Shown in pieces: positions 40,983 through 51,118 of a stretch of DNA of 64,000 bases. This DNA comes from Caldicellulosiruptor morganii (lineage in GTDB: Bacteria > Bacillota > Thermoanaerobacteria > Caldicellulosiruptorales > Caldicellulosiruptoraceae), in NCBI RefSeq assembly GCF_026810225.1, contig NZ_CP113865.1, forward strand, positions 1,508,001 through 1,572,000, read 5' to 3'. The position numbers and the translations under genes are program-made. The notes below the pieces were generated by a model that saw nothing but the letters and a program-made list of their open reading frames with translations, was not told where the DNA came from and made no database searches. The first letter of the stretch is position 1, and each line of letters starts with the position of its first letter.

Positions 40983-43900
40983 CTAAACATTTTCTAATTT
41001 CAGTGAAAGCACCTTTGACACACCCTGCTCTTCCATTGTAACACCATAGAGAATATCCGCAATCTCCATGGTGGGTTTCCTGTGAGTAACAATTATAATC
41101 TGGCTTTGATTATTCAGATTCTTAATAAACTGTGCAAATCTCTGAACATTTGCTTCATCCAAACTTGAGTCAATCTCATCCAAAATGCATAAAAGAGAAC
41201 CTTTAAAGATTAAAAATGCAAACAGGAGCGCTATTGCAGTTAAAGCTTTTTCACCACCCGAAAGAAGGCTGATATTCTGAAGTTTCTTGCCGGGCGGTTT
41301 TACATCAATATCTATCCCATACTCTTCGCTGCTTTGAATAAGCTTTAAATCACAGCTACCACCATTGAACAGTTCTTTGAAAGTCTGTGAAAATATAATC
41401 TTTATTTTTTCAAAATTTTCTAAAAATATGTTTTTCATATTTCTGTCAAGATCATCAATGAGATTTTTAAGCTCCCTGCTGGTCTTTTCCAGATCTTCAA
41501 TCTGCCTTTGCAAAAACTCTACTCTCTCATTCAGTCTCTTTTCCTGCTCTATTGAATAGAGATTGACATCTCCAAGCTGACCAATTGCCAAAGAAAGACT
41601 CTCAATCTCCTCTTCTTTTTCCTCTGACCATACAATTTTTTCATCCGGTAAGTATATCTTTTCACTGAAAAGATTAAAATACTTTTCGGACACAGTCTCA
41701 ATTTGATTTTCCAGATTATTTTTCTCAATCAAAAGGTTACTTAGACTTTGCTGCCCTGTTTGAATATCTTCTGAAATTTTGCTGAGCACTTGAGCATTCT
41801 GTGTATGAATATCAGATACTTCCAAAAACTCTTTTTCCAATCTTTCAATCTCATCTTTTTGCCTATCTATTAGCTGTTTTTTTTCTTCTATTTCAGAAGA
41901 AACCTCATCAATTTGCCTTTGTAAGTCCTTTATCTCCTCTTCACATTTTATCTTTTGCTGATCTTTTTTTGCTTTTTGATCACTCAAATTTTTTAAGGTC
42001 TGCTGAGCAGTTTCAATTTTGTGTCTTAAGATAGAAATTTCGGCTTCTATCTGATTTTTTTCCTCTAAAACCTTTCTGTACTCACCATCAAGCATATTGT
42101 GCTTCTCTTTCAGCAATTTTATATTTGATTTTAATTCTGATATAACCTTCTCCAATTCTGATTTTGAATCTTCTAATTTCTGCAAATTTATTCTGGTATG
42201 CTCTACATCAGTGTGTAAGCTTTCTATTTGATCATTTATAACCCTTCTTTCATTTTCAAGGGAAATCTTCTTTTGATTGAGCTGCTGCTTTTTGTATTCA
42301 CACATGTCAATGTCTTTGTTAATACTGTCAATTTTGGAAATTATCTCTTTTATTATACTTTCCTTCTTTTCTTTTTCTTGAATTAATATTTGCTGAGCCT
42401 GACTTTTTTCCGAAATCTCTTTTTCAAACCTGTCAAGCTCATGAGCTAAATTTAAAACCTCCGATTCCAGCTCATTTATCTCAGCTTTTCTTTCAAGCAA
42501 AGAAAAATCTGTCTTTCTCTCACCGCCGACAAAAATCCCACCGGGGTTTATAAGCTCACCAGAAAGAGTTACACATCTTGCTCTGTACAAAGCCAATCTT
42601 TGATACTCAATAGCACTGTCAATAGTATCAAAGACAAGAGTTCGTCCTGACAACAGTTCTATAACCTTTCTAAACTCCTCTTTTGTCTCTATAAACTCAT
42701 CTGCAAATCCAAGAAAACCTTCTGCTTTTATCTCTTCTTTTGAAGACAAAATTGCTACCGTCTCGACCGGAACAATTGTAACTTTGCCAAGCTTTTCGTC
42801 CTTTGCAATCTTAATTATGGTTTTTGCATCATCTTCATTCTTAACAACAAGATGCTGAATTGCACTGCCGAGGGCTGCTTCAACTGCCCTTACATATTGC
42901 CTTTTCACATTTATCAGGCTTCCAACAGTTCCATACAGGTTAACAGGCAGGTTTTTTACCCTTCTGAATACCTCTTTTATGGTTTTACTGTACCCTTCCA
43001 AATTCTCCTCCATTGCTTTTAAGACATTCAGTTTTTCCTGTTTGTTGATAATCTCCCGCAAAATAATACTCTGCCTGTCTTTTAGATCCAAAAGCTCTTT
43101 TTCTTTTTTCTCTATACTTGCTTTAATCCTATCGAGCTCTCTTGAGAGCTTTTCTTTTTCAGCTTCTACTTTGGCTTTCTGAGCTTTTTTTTCTGCATCT
43201 GATTTATCCAAAGTATTTTGCTCTGCTATTATTTCCTTCTCTTCGTCATCTATTCTATTTTTTCTTTCAAGCAATGCACCTTCGAGATGTAAAATACCAT
43301 TTAGCTTCTGGGTGTTTTTTTCAATTTGAGATATTTTCTCAATTAGCTCTGCTTCTTTGCTTTGAATCTCATTCTCAATTTTAAAAATGCTATTCTCTAC
43401 ATCTTCCAATTCCCGTAAAATCTCTTCCTGCTTTTTTGTAACCCCACTGTAAACTGTATCCTTTTGCGAAAGTCTTTCTTTTAAATCCAGCAAAATCTCT
43501 TCTGTGCTCTTGCTTTCTTCATCAATCTCTGCAAGCTCACCCAGGATACTTTCAACAATCTGATACTTACTTTCAAGCTGTTTTTTTAAAAATTTCAGCT
43601 TTGAGACATCTTCGGCAAGTTCACTTTTAAGACTGCCAAAAATCCCCTTAGCACTTTCAAGCCGCTCGGACAACAAGTCAAGCCGGGATTTATACTCGTT
43701 TAATTTCCCTTCAACTTCATGTTTATCATTTTCGAGTTTTTTTAGTTCTGTTTGCAGCTTTTCAAGCTCTTTTTTTACAGAAGTATAGTTTTCATTTGCC
43801 AGCTTATAGTTGTAAAGATATTTTTCTCTTTTTAAATCCAATAGTTTTTTGTTCAGGTTTATATATTCTTTTGCTTTTTCAACCTCCGGGGATATCTCTT

Positions 43901-44507
43901 CAAGCTGAGATTTCAGCTCAAAAATAACATCCTGAAGCCTAAGTATGTTCTCATGCGTGTTTTTCAGCTTTCTTTCTGCTTCTTCTTTTCTGTATTTGTA
44001 CTTTGTAATGCCACATGCCTCTTCAAATATCTTATATCTTTCAAATGGTCTTGCATTTATTATCTCATCAACCCTGCCCTGCGAGATAACTGAATATCCA
44101 TCCCTGCCAAGACCTGAATCAAGAAAAAGCTCATAGATGTCCTTTAACCTGCATGCAGTTTTGTTTATAAAAAACTCACTTTCACCGCTTCTGAAAAGTC
44201 TTCTTGTAATTACAACCTCTTCAAAATCAATAGGCAGCAAACCATCCGAGTTATCAAAGCACACAGAAACTTCTGCAAACCCCTGCGATCTTCTTTTTTC
44301 TGTGCCGGCAAAAATCAAATCTTCAATCTTTCCGGCGCGCAAAACTTTAAGGCTCTGCTCGCCCAAAGCCCATCTAATTGCATCTGTGATATTGCTCTTG
44401 CCACAGCCGTTTGGTCCAACTATTGCAGTAATTCCTTTTTCAAACTCTATCCTTGTCTTTTCACAAAAAGATTTAAAACCATATATTTCAAGCCATTTTA
44501 TGTACAT
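40983..44507 (-). CDS. smc: Chromosome partition protein Smc
   Basis: Smc is the condensin ATPase that organises the chromosome. The 1174 residues have the canonical layout: Walker A GPNGCGKSNI near residue 32, a long coiled coil, a hinge around NLYGTVGSLINVKRQYVRAV, a second coiled coil, and the C-terminal signature LLSGGEKALTAIALLFA with Walker B ILDEIDSSLDEANV. It follows the radical SAM and rnc genes at a distance because spoVS and pst genes intervene, and is followed by ftsY. Confidence 0.97.
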   Translation of the reverse strand: MYIKWLEIYGFKSFCEKTRIEFEKGITAIVGPNGCGKSNITDAIRWALGEQSLKVLRAGKIEDLIFAGTEKRRSQGFAEVSVCFDNSDGLLPIDFEEVVITRRLFRSGESEFFINKTACRLKDIYELFLDSGLGRDGYSVISQGRVDEIINARPFERYKIFEEACGITKYKYRKEEAERKLKNTHENILRLQDVIFELKSQLEEISPEVEKAKEYINLNKKLLDLKREKYLYNYKLANENYTSVKKELEKLQTELKKLENDKHEVEGKLNEYKSRLDLLSERLESAKGIFGSLKSELAEDVSKLKFLKKQLESKYQIVESILGELAEIDEESKSTEEILLDLKERLSQKDTVYSGVTKKQEEILRELEDVENSIFKIENEIQSKEAELIEKISQIEKNTQKLNGILHLEGALLERKNRIDDEEKEIIAEQNTLDKSDAEKKAQKAKVEAEKEKLSRELDRIKASIEKKEKELLDLKDRQSIILREIINKQEKLNVLKAMEENLEGYSKTIKEVFRRVKNLPVNLYGTVGSLINVKRQYVRAVEAALGSAIQHLVVKNEDDAKTIIKIAKDEKLGKVTIVPVETVAILSSKEEIKAEGFLGFADEFIETKEEFRKVIELLSGRTLVFDTIDSAIEYQRLALYRARCVTLSGELINPGGIFVGGERKTDFSLLERKAEINELESEVLNLAHELDRFEKEISEKSQAQQILIQEKEKKESIIKEIISKIDSINKDIDMCEYKKQQLNQKKISLENERRVINDQIESLHTDVEHTRINLQKLEDSKSELEKVISELKSNIKLLKEKHNMLDGEYRKVLEEKNQIEAEISILRHKIETAQQTLKNLSDQKAKKDQQKIKCEEEIKDLQRQIDEVSSEIEEKKQLIDRQKDEIERLEKEFLEVSDIHTQNAQVLSKISEDIQTGQQSLSNLLIEKNNLENQIETVSEKYFNLFSEKIYLPDEKIVWSEEKEEEIESLSLAIGQLGDVNLYSIEQEKRLNERVEFLQRQIEDLEKTSRELKNLIDDLDRNMKNIFLENFEKIKIIFSQTFKELFNGGSCDLKLIQSSEEYGIDIDVKPPGKKLQNISLLSGGEKALTAIALLFAFLIFKGSLLCILDEIDSSLDEANVQRFAQFIKNLNNQSQIIIVTHRKPTMEIADILYGVTMEEQGVSKVLSLKLENV

Positions 44508-44600
44508 GGTTCAGATCTTCCCCCATAGTATTTAAAAAAACAATAATTATTTTAGCAAAAATACAGCGAATTTGCTACATTCTTATGACACAATAAAAAA

Positions 44601-44622
44601 GCAGGTAGTTTTTTCTACCTGC
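44601..44622 (-). terminator. Terminator of spoVS
   Basis: The 8-bp stem GCAGGTAG/CTACCTGC with an AAAAAA loop is followed by TTTTTTATTG on the minus strand, between spoVS and smc. Confidence 0.85.
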
Positions 44623-44648
44623 CCTTAAATTAAATACCCTTGATATTA

Positions 44649-44909
44649 TCACCTTGCCTGTACTATGAACTTGATTGCAGTTCTCTCTTCCCCATCGATG
44701 TCAATCTCCGAAAATGCAGGGATTACAATCAAATCAATACCATTTGGTGCAACTTTACCCCTTGCAATTGCAATAGCCTTAACAGCCTGATTTACAGCAC
44801 CTGCCCCAACCGCCTGAAGCTCGGCACATCTCTTTTCTTTTATCACAGCTGTCAGGGCACCTGCCACCTTCTGTGGTTTTGATGTAGCAGCAACTTTTAG
44901 AACTTCCAT
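44649..44909 (-). CDS. spoVS: Stage V sporulation protein S
   Basis: SpoVS is a small nucleic-acid-binding (Alba-like) protein needed for late sporulation in Bacillus but conserved also in non-sporulating bacteria. The 86-residue sequence is almost canonical: MEVLKVAATSKPQKVAGALT, AVIKEKRCAELQAVGAGAVN and QAVKAIAIARGKVAPNGIDL. It has its own ribosome-binding site (AGGAGG) and terminator, so is probably a single-gene unit. Confidence 0.96.
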   Translation of the reverse strand: MEVLKVAATSKPQKVAGALTAVIKEKRCAELQAVGAGAVNQAVKAIAIARGKVAPNGIDLIVIPAFSEIDIDGEERTAIKFIVQAR

Positions 44910-45022
44910 CCTTTCATATACCTCCTGAATACGTTGTTGTGATAATTTGCTTAATTACTTAGTTATATAATTCTACATTATTTATAAAATTCCTTCTTGA
45001 AAAGTAGAAAATTTTTTAAATA

Positions 45023-45862
45023 TCAGTGCCCCAAAATTTTGCTGTATCTTCTAATTATCGCATTGGCACAGGTGTTTATAATAAGTACAAGAACAATTAA
45101 AAGGGTTGCTGTAGCATAGGAGTTAACTTTTGAAATACCCTCGGAAGAGAGAATATACAGGTGTATGGCCATTGTCCTTGCAGGACTAAATATGCTGGTC
45201 GGGAGATTCAAAGAACTTCCTGCAGTCAAAAGCACTGCAGCTGTCTCACCGATCGCCCTTCCAACACCCAGAATTACACCTGTCAAAATACCTGGCATTG
45301 CAGGTGGTACAACCACTTTTGCAACTGTCTGCCATTTTGTGGCACCAAGGGCAAGGCTGCCTTCTCTGAAGGACATAGGGACTGTCTTTATCGCTTCCTC
45401 AGATGTTCTTATAATGGTGGGCAAAATCATTATGGATAAAGTCAGTGCGCCGGATAAGATTGACCACCTGAACCCAAGGGCAATGACAAAAAAAGCAAAA
45501 CCGAAAAGTCCATAGATAATTGACGGAATGCCAGCCAGGGTTTCTGTGCCAAATCGAATGAGAAAAAGAATTTTTCCTTTTTTAGCATACTCTGTAAGAT
45601 AAATTGCTGCCAGCACACCAACCGGTGCAGCAATAGCTACTGCAAGGATTGTAATGTAAATTGTACCTACTATAACAGGGAAAATTCCTCCACTTTTTCC
45701 CATATCCTCGGGGAACTGGGTAATAAACGACCATTTAATACCCTGTATTCCGTTTACTATAATGTGAAACAATATCGCAAAAAGAATGGCTACTGTTATT
45801 AATGTAAATGTTCCTATAATAGCAAAGACAAAACTTTCTACTATCCTATTTTTCTTTATCAT
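45023..45862 (-). CDS. pstA: Phosphate ABC transporter permease PstA
   Basis: PstA is one of two permeases of the high-affinity phosphate importer. The 279-residue, six-segment membrane protein has ETLAGIPSIIYGLFGFAFF and the coupling loop LREG-like SFREGSLALGATKWQTVAKVVVP. It overlaps pstC by 4 bp. The pstB and phoU genes expected after it are absent; spoVS follows. Confidence 0.94.
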   Translation of the reverse strand: MIKKNRIVESFVFAIIGTFTLITVAILFAILFHIIVNGIQGIKWSFITQFPEDMGKSGGIFPVIVGTIYITILAVAIAAPVGVLAAIYLTEYAKKGKILFLIRFGTETLAGIPSIIYGLFGFAFFVIALGFRWSILSGALTLSIMILPTIIRTSEEAIKTVPMSFREGSLALGATKWQTVAKVVVPPAMPGILTGVILGVGRAIGETAAVLLTAGSSLNLPTSIFSPARTMAIHLYILSSEGISKVNSYATATLLIVLVLIINTCANAIIRRYSKILGH

Positions 45863-46713
45863 CTTCCTTCACCAACTTTTTTAGCAATTGCATTGGCAAG
45901 CGTATTTAAAATCATGATAATTACAAAAAGCACTATACCGGTTGCAAACAGTGCCTGAGCATGTTTGCCGGATGCATAACCCATCTCAATTGCAATATTG
46001 CCTGTAAGTGTTCTCACCTGATCAAATATGCTCCCTGGAATCTTAGGACTGTTACCTGCAACCATAATCACTGCCATTGTCTCGCCAATTGCCCTTCCCA
46101 TACCCAATATAATCGATGCTATTATACCCGACTTTGCAGCGGGCAAAATAACTCCTTTTATTGTCTGCCAGTGGTTTGCACCAAGCGCCAGAGACCCTTC
46201 CTTATACTCCTTTGGGACAGACCTTATCGAAACTTCGGATATGTTAATGATAGTTGGAAGAATCATAATACCCAGGATAATTGATGAAGCCAGAACCGAA
46301 AAGCCTGACCCACCAAACATTTTTCTTATAAGCGGCACAATTACAACAAGCCCGTAAAATCCATACACAACAGAGGGAATGCCTGCAAGAAGCTCAACAA
46401 ACGGTCGGATTAGCCTTGTAATCTTTTCACTTACAAGCTCACCCAAAAATATGGCGGTTGCAATACCAATCGGAACACCTATTACAATTGCACCCAGAGT
46501 TACATATATAGATCCAATTATCATTGGGAGTATACCAAACCTGCCACTGAGCGGTGCCCATTTTGTACCAAGGATAAAATTAAAAAATCCATATTCTTTG
46601 ATTATCGAAAACCCCTCTTTGAATATAAACACTGTTATCAAAAGTACAGAGATAACAGAAACGGCAGCGGCTAAAAACAAAATTAACTCAATTGCTCTGC
46701 TTTTCTTCGGCAT
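45859..46713 (-). CDS. pstC: Phosphate ABC transporter permease PstC
   Basis: The 284-residue permease partner of PstA has VELLAGIPSVVYGFYGLVVI and KEYKEGSLALGANHWQTIKG. It lies 36 bp after pstS and overlaps pstA, forming pstS-pstC-pstA. Confidence 0.94.
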   Translation of the reverse strand: MPKKSRAIELILFLAAAVSVISVLLITVFIFKEGFSIIKEYGFFNFILGTKWAPLSGRFGILPMIIGSIYVTLGAIVIGVPIGIATAIFLGELVSEKITRLIRPFVELLAGIPSVVYGFYGLVVIVPLIRKMFGGSGFSVLASSIILGIMILPTIINISEVSIRSVPKEYKEGSLALGANHWQTIKGVILPAAKSGIIASIILGMGRAIGETMAVIMVAGNSPKIPGSIFDQVRTLTGNIAIEMGYASGKHAQALFATGIVLFVIIMILNTLANAIAKKVGEGR

Positions 46714-46749
46714 ACTATCCTTCTCCCAAGTCGAAATTATTTCAAAATC

Positions 46750-47565
46750 TTACTTCACTTTTATATAGTGGTGCTTTTCTACAATAGCCTGCCCTTCACC
46801 GCTGAGTGCAAAGTCAATAAAGTCTTTTACAAGTCCTGCTGGCTTGTCTTTTGTAAGGAATAAAAACGGTCTTTGTATTTTATACTTTCCGTTTTTAACA
46901 TTCTCCTCGGTAGCGTCAACACCTTCAATGCTCACAGCCTTAACAGTTGAGTCAACTATCCCAAGAGATATATAGCCAATTGCATTTGGGTCCTGAGAAA
47001 CTGATTGCTTTACAGCACCATTTGATGACTGCACAACTGCAGAATCTGTTATGCTTTGCCCTTCCATGACAAGCTCCTCAAATGCGCCCCGTGTACCCGA
47101 CCCTTCTTCACGTGTTACAACAACAATTTGAGCGTTTTTTCCGCCAACATCCTTCCAGTTTTTAATTTTGCCTGAATAGATATCTCTTATCTGCTGCAGG
47201 GTAAGGTTTTTGATCGGATTTTGAGGATTTACAACAACCGCTATTCCGTCAATTGCAATTTTAAACTCGTTCAGTCCTTTCTCCTCAGGTTTCAGATCTC
47301 TCGAAGATGTTCCAATGTCCGCAATACCTTCTCTTGCAGATTTTATGCCGACCGCAGACCCACCACCCTGAACCTCAATCTTCACATCAGGGTGTTTTTG
47401 CATATATGCCTTTGCCAGATCGTCTGCCAGAGGCTGAACAGAAGTAGAACCGGCAACAACAATAGACTTTTTAGAAAAGGGAGATTGCACATTGCTTTTG
47501 CAGCCAAACAATATTACACTCAACATGATCATTACTAAAAGCAGAATGCCAATCTTTCTGGTCAT
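46750..47565 (-). CDS. pstS: Phosphate-binding lipoprotein PstS
   Basis: PstS captures phosphate outside the membrane for PstCA. The 271-residue protein has a lipoprotein signal with the lipobox ILFGC (Cys near residue 22), then VVAGSTSVQPLADDLAKAYM and the phosphate-binding REEGSGTRGAFEE loop. A PhoP-box-like repeat array lies about 90-130 bp upstream. Confidence 0.94.
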   Translation of the reverse strand: MTRKIGILLLVMIMLSVILFGCKSNVQSPFSKKSIVVAGSTSVQPLADDLAKAYMQKHPDVKIEVQGGGSAVGIKSAREGIADIGTSSRDLKPEEKGLNEFKIAIDGIAVVVNPQNPIKNLTLQQIRDIYSGKIKNWKDVGGKNAQIVVVTREEGSGTRGAFEELVMEGQSITDSAVVQSSNGAVKQSVSQDPNAIGYISLGIVDSTVKAVSIEGVDATEENVKNGKYKIQRPFLFLTKDKPAGLVKDFIDFALSGEGQAIVEKHHYIKVK

Positions 47566-47655
47566 TTTTTCACTCCTTATTAAAATTTGAAGTTTTACTT
47601 TAATATATTTTTACCCTTTGAAGCTATTCCTATATATCCAATTTTACAATGCCAA

Positions 47656-47694
47656 TGTTAAATCAACTTAAAATGAATGTTAAATCTATGTTAA
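47656..47694 (-). promoter_or_regulatory. PhoP-box-like direct repeats upstream of pstS
   Basis: On the minus strand TTAACA-type hexamers occur four times, as TTAACA, TTAACA, TTAAGT and TTAACA, at 10-12 bp steps (forward-strand starts 47656, 47666, 47678, 47689). This is the form of Gram-positive PhoP boxes (TTAACA repeated with about 11-bp period). The array partly fills the short gap after the radical SAM gene. Confidence 0.8.
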
Positions 47695-47699
47695 AAAAC

Positions 47700-48725
47700 T
47701 TATAGCCCTCTTATATCAACAACCATCTCCCTATCACCGGTCAAAATCCTTATTGTATTTTCGTCCTCATGGTCAGTAAAAATTTCTATGTCCTGAAAAC
47801 CATACTCTTTTCTCAGGCGTTCAATATTTCTCTTCTTATTGCCAATGAGCTTTGAGAAGTTTTTTGGATGTACAAAAATACTGAGCTTTTTTAAGCTTCT
47901 GCTCATAAATAAAGCTGTTATCCTTCTAAATATTATTTCAGAGTCGACAAGCTCACCCAAAGAGGGGTGAAATGGTCCTGCAATTACCCTGGCGTTATAA
48001 TTTATCTCTTCTGTGGGCTGAAGACCGGTTCTTATCACTTTCACACCATTTGCCATAAAGATTTCTTTCATATAACTGCTAATTAAAATAGCATCTTCCA
48101 AAGATAAAGGCTGATACTCGCCTCTTCTGTACATCTCTGCAAGGTATGTGTCCTCTATAACAAGTGTAGGGTAGATTCTTGCAATATCAGGTTCAAAGCT
48201 GCACACAATCTCGGCACTCTTTATATCCTTTTCTTCTGTTGAGTTCGGAAGCCCAACCATAAGCTGAACACCCAGTGTAAAACCAAACCACTTTATAAGC
48301 TTTGATGCTTTTGCTGAATCCTCAGCAGTGTGTCCTCTTTTTGAAGCTTTAAGAACATCATCAAACATACTCTGAATGCCAAGCTCTATAGTCTTTACTC
48401 TGTAATCTTTCAAAAACCTTAGAATTTCTTCATTTATAAAATCCGGTCTTGTGGAAATTCTGATACTTTTTACCCTTTCAAATCTTCTGGCAAGTTCAAG
48501 AAGTCTTTTTTGCATATTAAAACCAATTGCTGTAAAGTTTCCTCCATAAAATGCAAGTTCTACATCTTCACCTTCATTTTTCTTAAGCCCTTCTTCTATC
48601 TGGCGTTTTATCCTTTCAAGGGTCACTTCTTCTTTCTCACCTGAAATTATCTTCTGGTTGCAAAAGATACACTTAAAAGGGCAGCCGTACTGAGGAATAA
48701 AAATAGGAAGAATTCTGTACTTCAA
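47700..48725 (-). CDS. Radical SAM protein (Elp3-like group)
   Basis: The 341-residue protein has the radical SAM cluster motif C-x3-C-x2-C in YGCPFKCIFCNQK, GGNFTAIGF, and ELGIQSMFDDVLKASKRGHT. This type is found between rnc and smc in many Clostridia; its substrate is unknown, and tRNA modification is a guess from the Elp3-like catalytic part. It overlaps rnc by 4 bp, so the two are translationally coupled. Confidence 0.85.
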   Translation of the reverse strand: MKYRILPIFIPQYGCPFKCIFCNQKIISGEKEEVTLERIKRQIEEGLKKNEGEDVELAFYGGNFTAIGFNMQKRLLELARRFERVKSIRISTRPDFINEEILRFLKDYRVKTIELGIQSMFDDVLKASKRGHTAEDSAKASKLIKWFGFTLGVQLMVGLPNSTEEKDIKSAEIVCSFEPDIARIYPTLVIEDTYLAEMYRRGEYQPLSLEDAILISSYMKEIFMANGVKVIRTGLQPTEEINYNARVIAGPFHPSLGELVDSEIIFRRITALFMSRSLKKLSIFVHPKNFSKLIGNKKRNIERLRKEYGFQDIEIFTDHEDENTIRILTGDREMVVDIRGL

Positions 48726-49396
48726 TCCTCTATCACTCCCATTTTTTTCAGTGCCTTGAATGCTGCATCCTGCTGCGCCTCCTTTTTACTGCTGCCAAAC
48801 CCTTCTGATATTTTGTCCTGACCAATGTAGAGTTCTGATTTGAATTTCAGCAGGTTACTTTCGTGGTTTTCATAATCTATATATCTAATTTTCTCATTTT
48901 TCCCCTTCTGGATTATCTCCTGAAGCTTTGTTTTGTAATCATAAAAGAGTTTCCCCTCAGCAGCTTTTTTTATAAACGGCTCCAAAAGTTTTATAACTAT
49001 CTTCTCAATTGTCTCAAAGCCTGATTCCAAAAAAATACCGCCAAATATAGCTTCAAGCACATCTGACCAAATTGATCTGTTGTTTTCAAAGCCTTCCTCT
49101 TTCTCATGCCTTCCAAAGATAATATACTTTTTAAGATTTAGTTTTTCGGCAACCTTTGAAAGCGTCTCGCTGCATACAATTGCCGCACGCAGATTTGTAA
49201 GCTCGCCTTCGGAAAGATGCGGAAAATGCTCAAAAAGATATTTGCTCACCACAAGCTCTAACACAGCATCTCCTAAAAATTCAAGCCTTTCGTAAGAATT
49301 TTCACTGCTATGAGTTGCTGATTTATGAGTCAGTGTAAGCTTTAAAATTTCCTGATTTTTAAATTTATAGCCCATCTTTTTCTCTATCTCTGTCAT
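48722..49396 (-). CDS. rnc: Ribonuclease III
   Basis: RNase III cuts double-stranded RNA in rRNA and mRNA processing. The 224-residue protein has the catalytic signature ERLEFLGDAVLELVVSKYLF, and a C-terminal double-stranded-RNA-binding domain (DYKTKLQEIIQKGKNEKIRY, GSSKKEAQQDAAFKALKKMG). The ATG at 49396 (MTEIEKKMGYKF) with GAGGTGCAAGGTG upstream is preferred over a longer frame. Confidence 0.95.
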   Translation of the reverse strand: MTEIEKKMGYKFKNQEILKLTLTHKSATHSSENSYERLEFLGDAVLELVVSKYLFEHFPHLSEGELTNLRAAIVCSETLSKVAEKLNLKKYIIFGRHEKEEGFENNRSIWSDVLEAIFGGIFLESGFETIEKIVIKLLEPFIKKAAEGKLFYDYKTKLQEIIQKGKNEKIRYIDYENHESNLLKFKSELYIGQDKISEGFGSSKKEAQQDAAFKALKKMGVIED

Positions 49397-49445
49397 CACC
49401 TTGCACCTCATTGCACTTTTTTCAATAAAAAACATCCAAAAACAT

Positions 49446-49483
49446 AAATGCCCCAATCACAAGCATATCCAATTGGGGCATTT
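49446..49483 (-). terminator. Terminator after fabF
   Basis: The 12-bp stem AAATGCCCCAAT/ATTGGGGCATTT is followed by ATGTTTTTGG on the minus strand, directly after the fabF stop. It separates the fatty-acid operon from rnc. Confidence 0.8.
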
Positions 49484-49487
49484 AAAA

Positions 49488-50726
49488 TTATTCTTCATAT
49501 CTTTTCAAAACAATCACTGCATTGTGTCCACCAAAACCAAATGAATTTGTCATTGCATACTTTATATTTTTCTCTTTCCCCTGATTTACTGTATAGTCCA
49601 GATCACATTCCTCATCTTTTGTAGCATAGTTTATGGTCGGTGGAACAAACCTGTCATACACAGCCAGAGCCGTAATCAAAGTCTCAACAGCTCCTGCTGC
49701 ACCAAGCCAGTGCCCTGTCATTGATTTTGTGGAGCTAATTGAAAGCCTGTATGCATGATCTCCAAAAACCTTTTTTATAGCAAGTGTTTCAAACTTGTCA
49801 TTTAAAGGTGTGGATGTTCCATGTGCGTTTATATAATCAATCTCCTGAGGTTCAATTCCTGCGTCCTTTATGGCTTTTTGCATAGCAAGCATGGGGCCTT
49901 CGCCCTCCGGGTCAGGTGCTGTTATATGATATGCATCATCTGATGCTCCATAGCCAGCAACCTCGGCATATATCTTCGCACCGCGCTTTTTTGCATGCTC
50001 AAGCTCTTCCAAAATCAGTATTGCTGAACCTTCGCCCATTACAAATCCATCTCTGTCTTTGTCAAAAGGTCTGCATGCTGTTTGCGGATCAGGGTTTGTC
50101 GACATTGCTTTCATAGCACAGAATCCTGCAAACGAAAGCGGAGTGATTGCTGCCTCTGCCCCGCCTGTAATTATAACATCAGCATCTTCTCGTTGAATCA
50201 TCTTAAAAGCCTCACCAATGGCATGGGCAGATGACGCACATGCTGTTACTATTGTCTCGTTAACTCCTTTAAAACCATATGTTATGGCAATATGTCCTGC
50301 TGCAATGTTTGCTATCATCATCGGAACAAAAAACGGGCTTACCCTTGATGGACCTTTTTCCCTCAGAATGTTTGCCTGTTCTTCCAGTGTTTCAATCCCG
50401 CCAATACCACTTCCAATGACAACACCAACCTTTGTCTTATCGACATTCTGCAGGTCCAAGTTGCTATCCTCTATGGCAAGCTTTGCCGCTGCCAGTGCAA
50501 AGTGAGTAAATCTGTCCATTCTTCTTGCTTCTTTTTTGTCTATGTAATTTGTCGGGTCAAAGTCAACAATCTCTGCTGCAACCTTTGTTGGATAGTTTGA
50601 AATGTCAAATTTTTCTACAACCTTGATACCATTTTTTCCAGACTTTATTGCGCCCCAGAATGTATCTATATCAAACCCAAGTGAGGATATAACACCAAGC
50701 CCGGTTATTACAACTCTTCTTTTCAA
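49488..50726 (-). CDS. fabF: 3-oxoacyl-ACP synthase II
   Basis: FabF condenses malonyl-ACP with growing acyl-ACP. The 412 residues contain the active-site Cys in [14 protein letters not shown] and the two His in [12 protein letters not shown] and [13 protein letters not shown]. It is the last gene of the fapR-fab operon. Confidence 0.97.
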   Translation of the reverse strand: MKRRVVITGLGVISSLGFDIDTFWGAIKSGKNGIKVVEKFDISNYPTKVAAEIVDFDPTNYIDKKEARRMDRFTHFALAAAKLAIEDSNLDLQNVDKTKVGVVIGSGIGGIETLEEQANILREKGPSRVSPFFVPMMIANIAAGHIAITYGFKGVNETIVTACASSAHAIGEAFKMIQREDADVIITGGAEAAITPLSFAGFCAMKAMSTNPDPQTACRPFDKDRDGFVMGEGSAILILEELEHAKKRGAKIYAEVAGYGASDDAYHITAPDPEGEGPMLAMQKAIKDAGIEPQEIDYINAHGTSTPLNDKFETLAIKKVFGDHAYRLSISSTKSMTGHWLGAAGAVETLITALAVYDRFVPPTINYATKDEECDLDYTVNQGKEKNIKYAMTNSFGFGGHNAVIVLKRYEE

Positions 50727-50767
50727 TGCACCTCACGCCTCCTAAATCTCAAAGTTTGAATACTTTA

Positions 50768-50798
50768 CCCCTGCTTTTTTCTTTATCAAAAGCAGGGG
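50768..50798 (-). terminator. Hairpin between acpP and fabF
   Basis: A perfect 11-bp stem CCCCTGCTTTT/AAAAGCAGGGG lies between acpP and fabF, without a clear T-run after it. It may be an mRNA-processing or stabilising hairpin that raises acpP over fabF levels, or a weak attenuator. Confidence 0.5.
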
Positions 50799-50809
50799 CA
50801 AGTACCTTT

Positions 50810-51046
50810 TTATTGATGCTCTTCAATGTATTTTACTGCATCAGCAACTGTTCTGATTTTCTCTGCGTCTTCATCTGGAATTTCAATGTTGAACTCCTCT
50901 TCAAGTTCCATAATAAGTTCAACAATGTCAAGTGAGTCTGCTCCGAGGTCATCCAAAAATGATGACTCAGGTGTAATTTTGTCCTCTTCAATGTCAAGCT
51001 TGTCTGCTATAATCTTTTTTACCTTTTCAAAAATTTCGCCACTCAC
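50810..51046 (-). CDS. acpP: Acyl carrier protein
   Basis: AcpP carries the acyl chain on a phosphopantetheine arm. The 78-residue acidic protein has the attachment motif DSLD (Ser38) in [19 protein letters not shown] take the GTG at 51046 as start ([11 protein letters not shown]), since GGAGG lies eight bases upstream; the in-frame TTG 15 bases earlier overlaps that site. Confidence 0.96.
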   Translation of the reverse strand: MSGEIFEKVKKIIADKLDIEEDKITPESSFLDDLGADSLDIVELIMELEEEFNIEIPDEDAEKIRTVADAVKYIEEHQ

Positions 51047-51118
51047 AAAAAACACCTCCAAAAATTTAGAATTTTAAAATTTTTAGATCTTTGAAAATGA
51101 CCACCATAAAGAATATTA

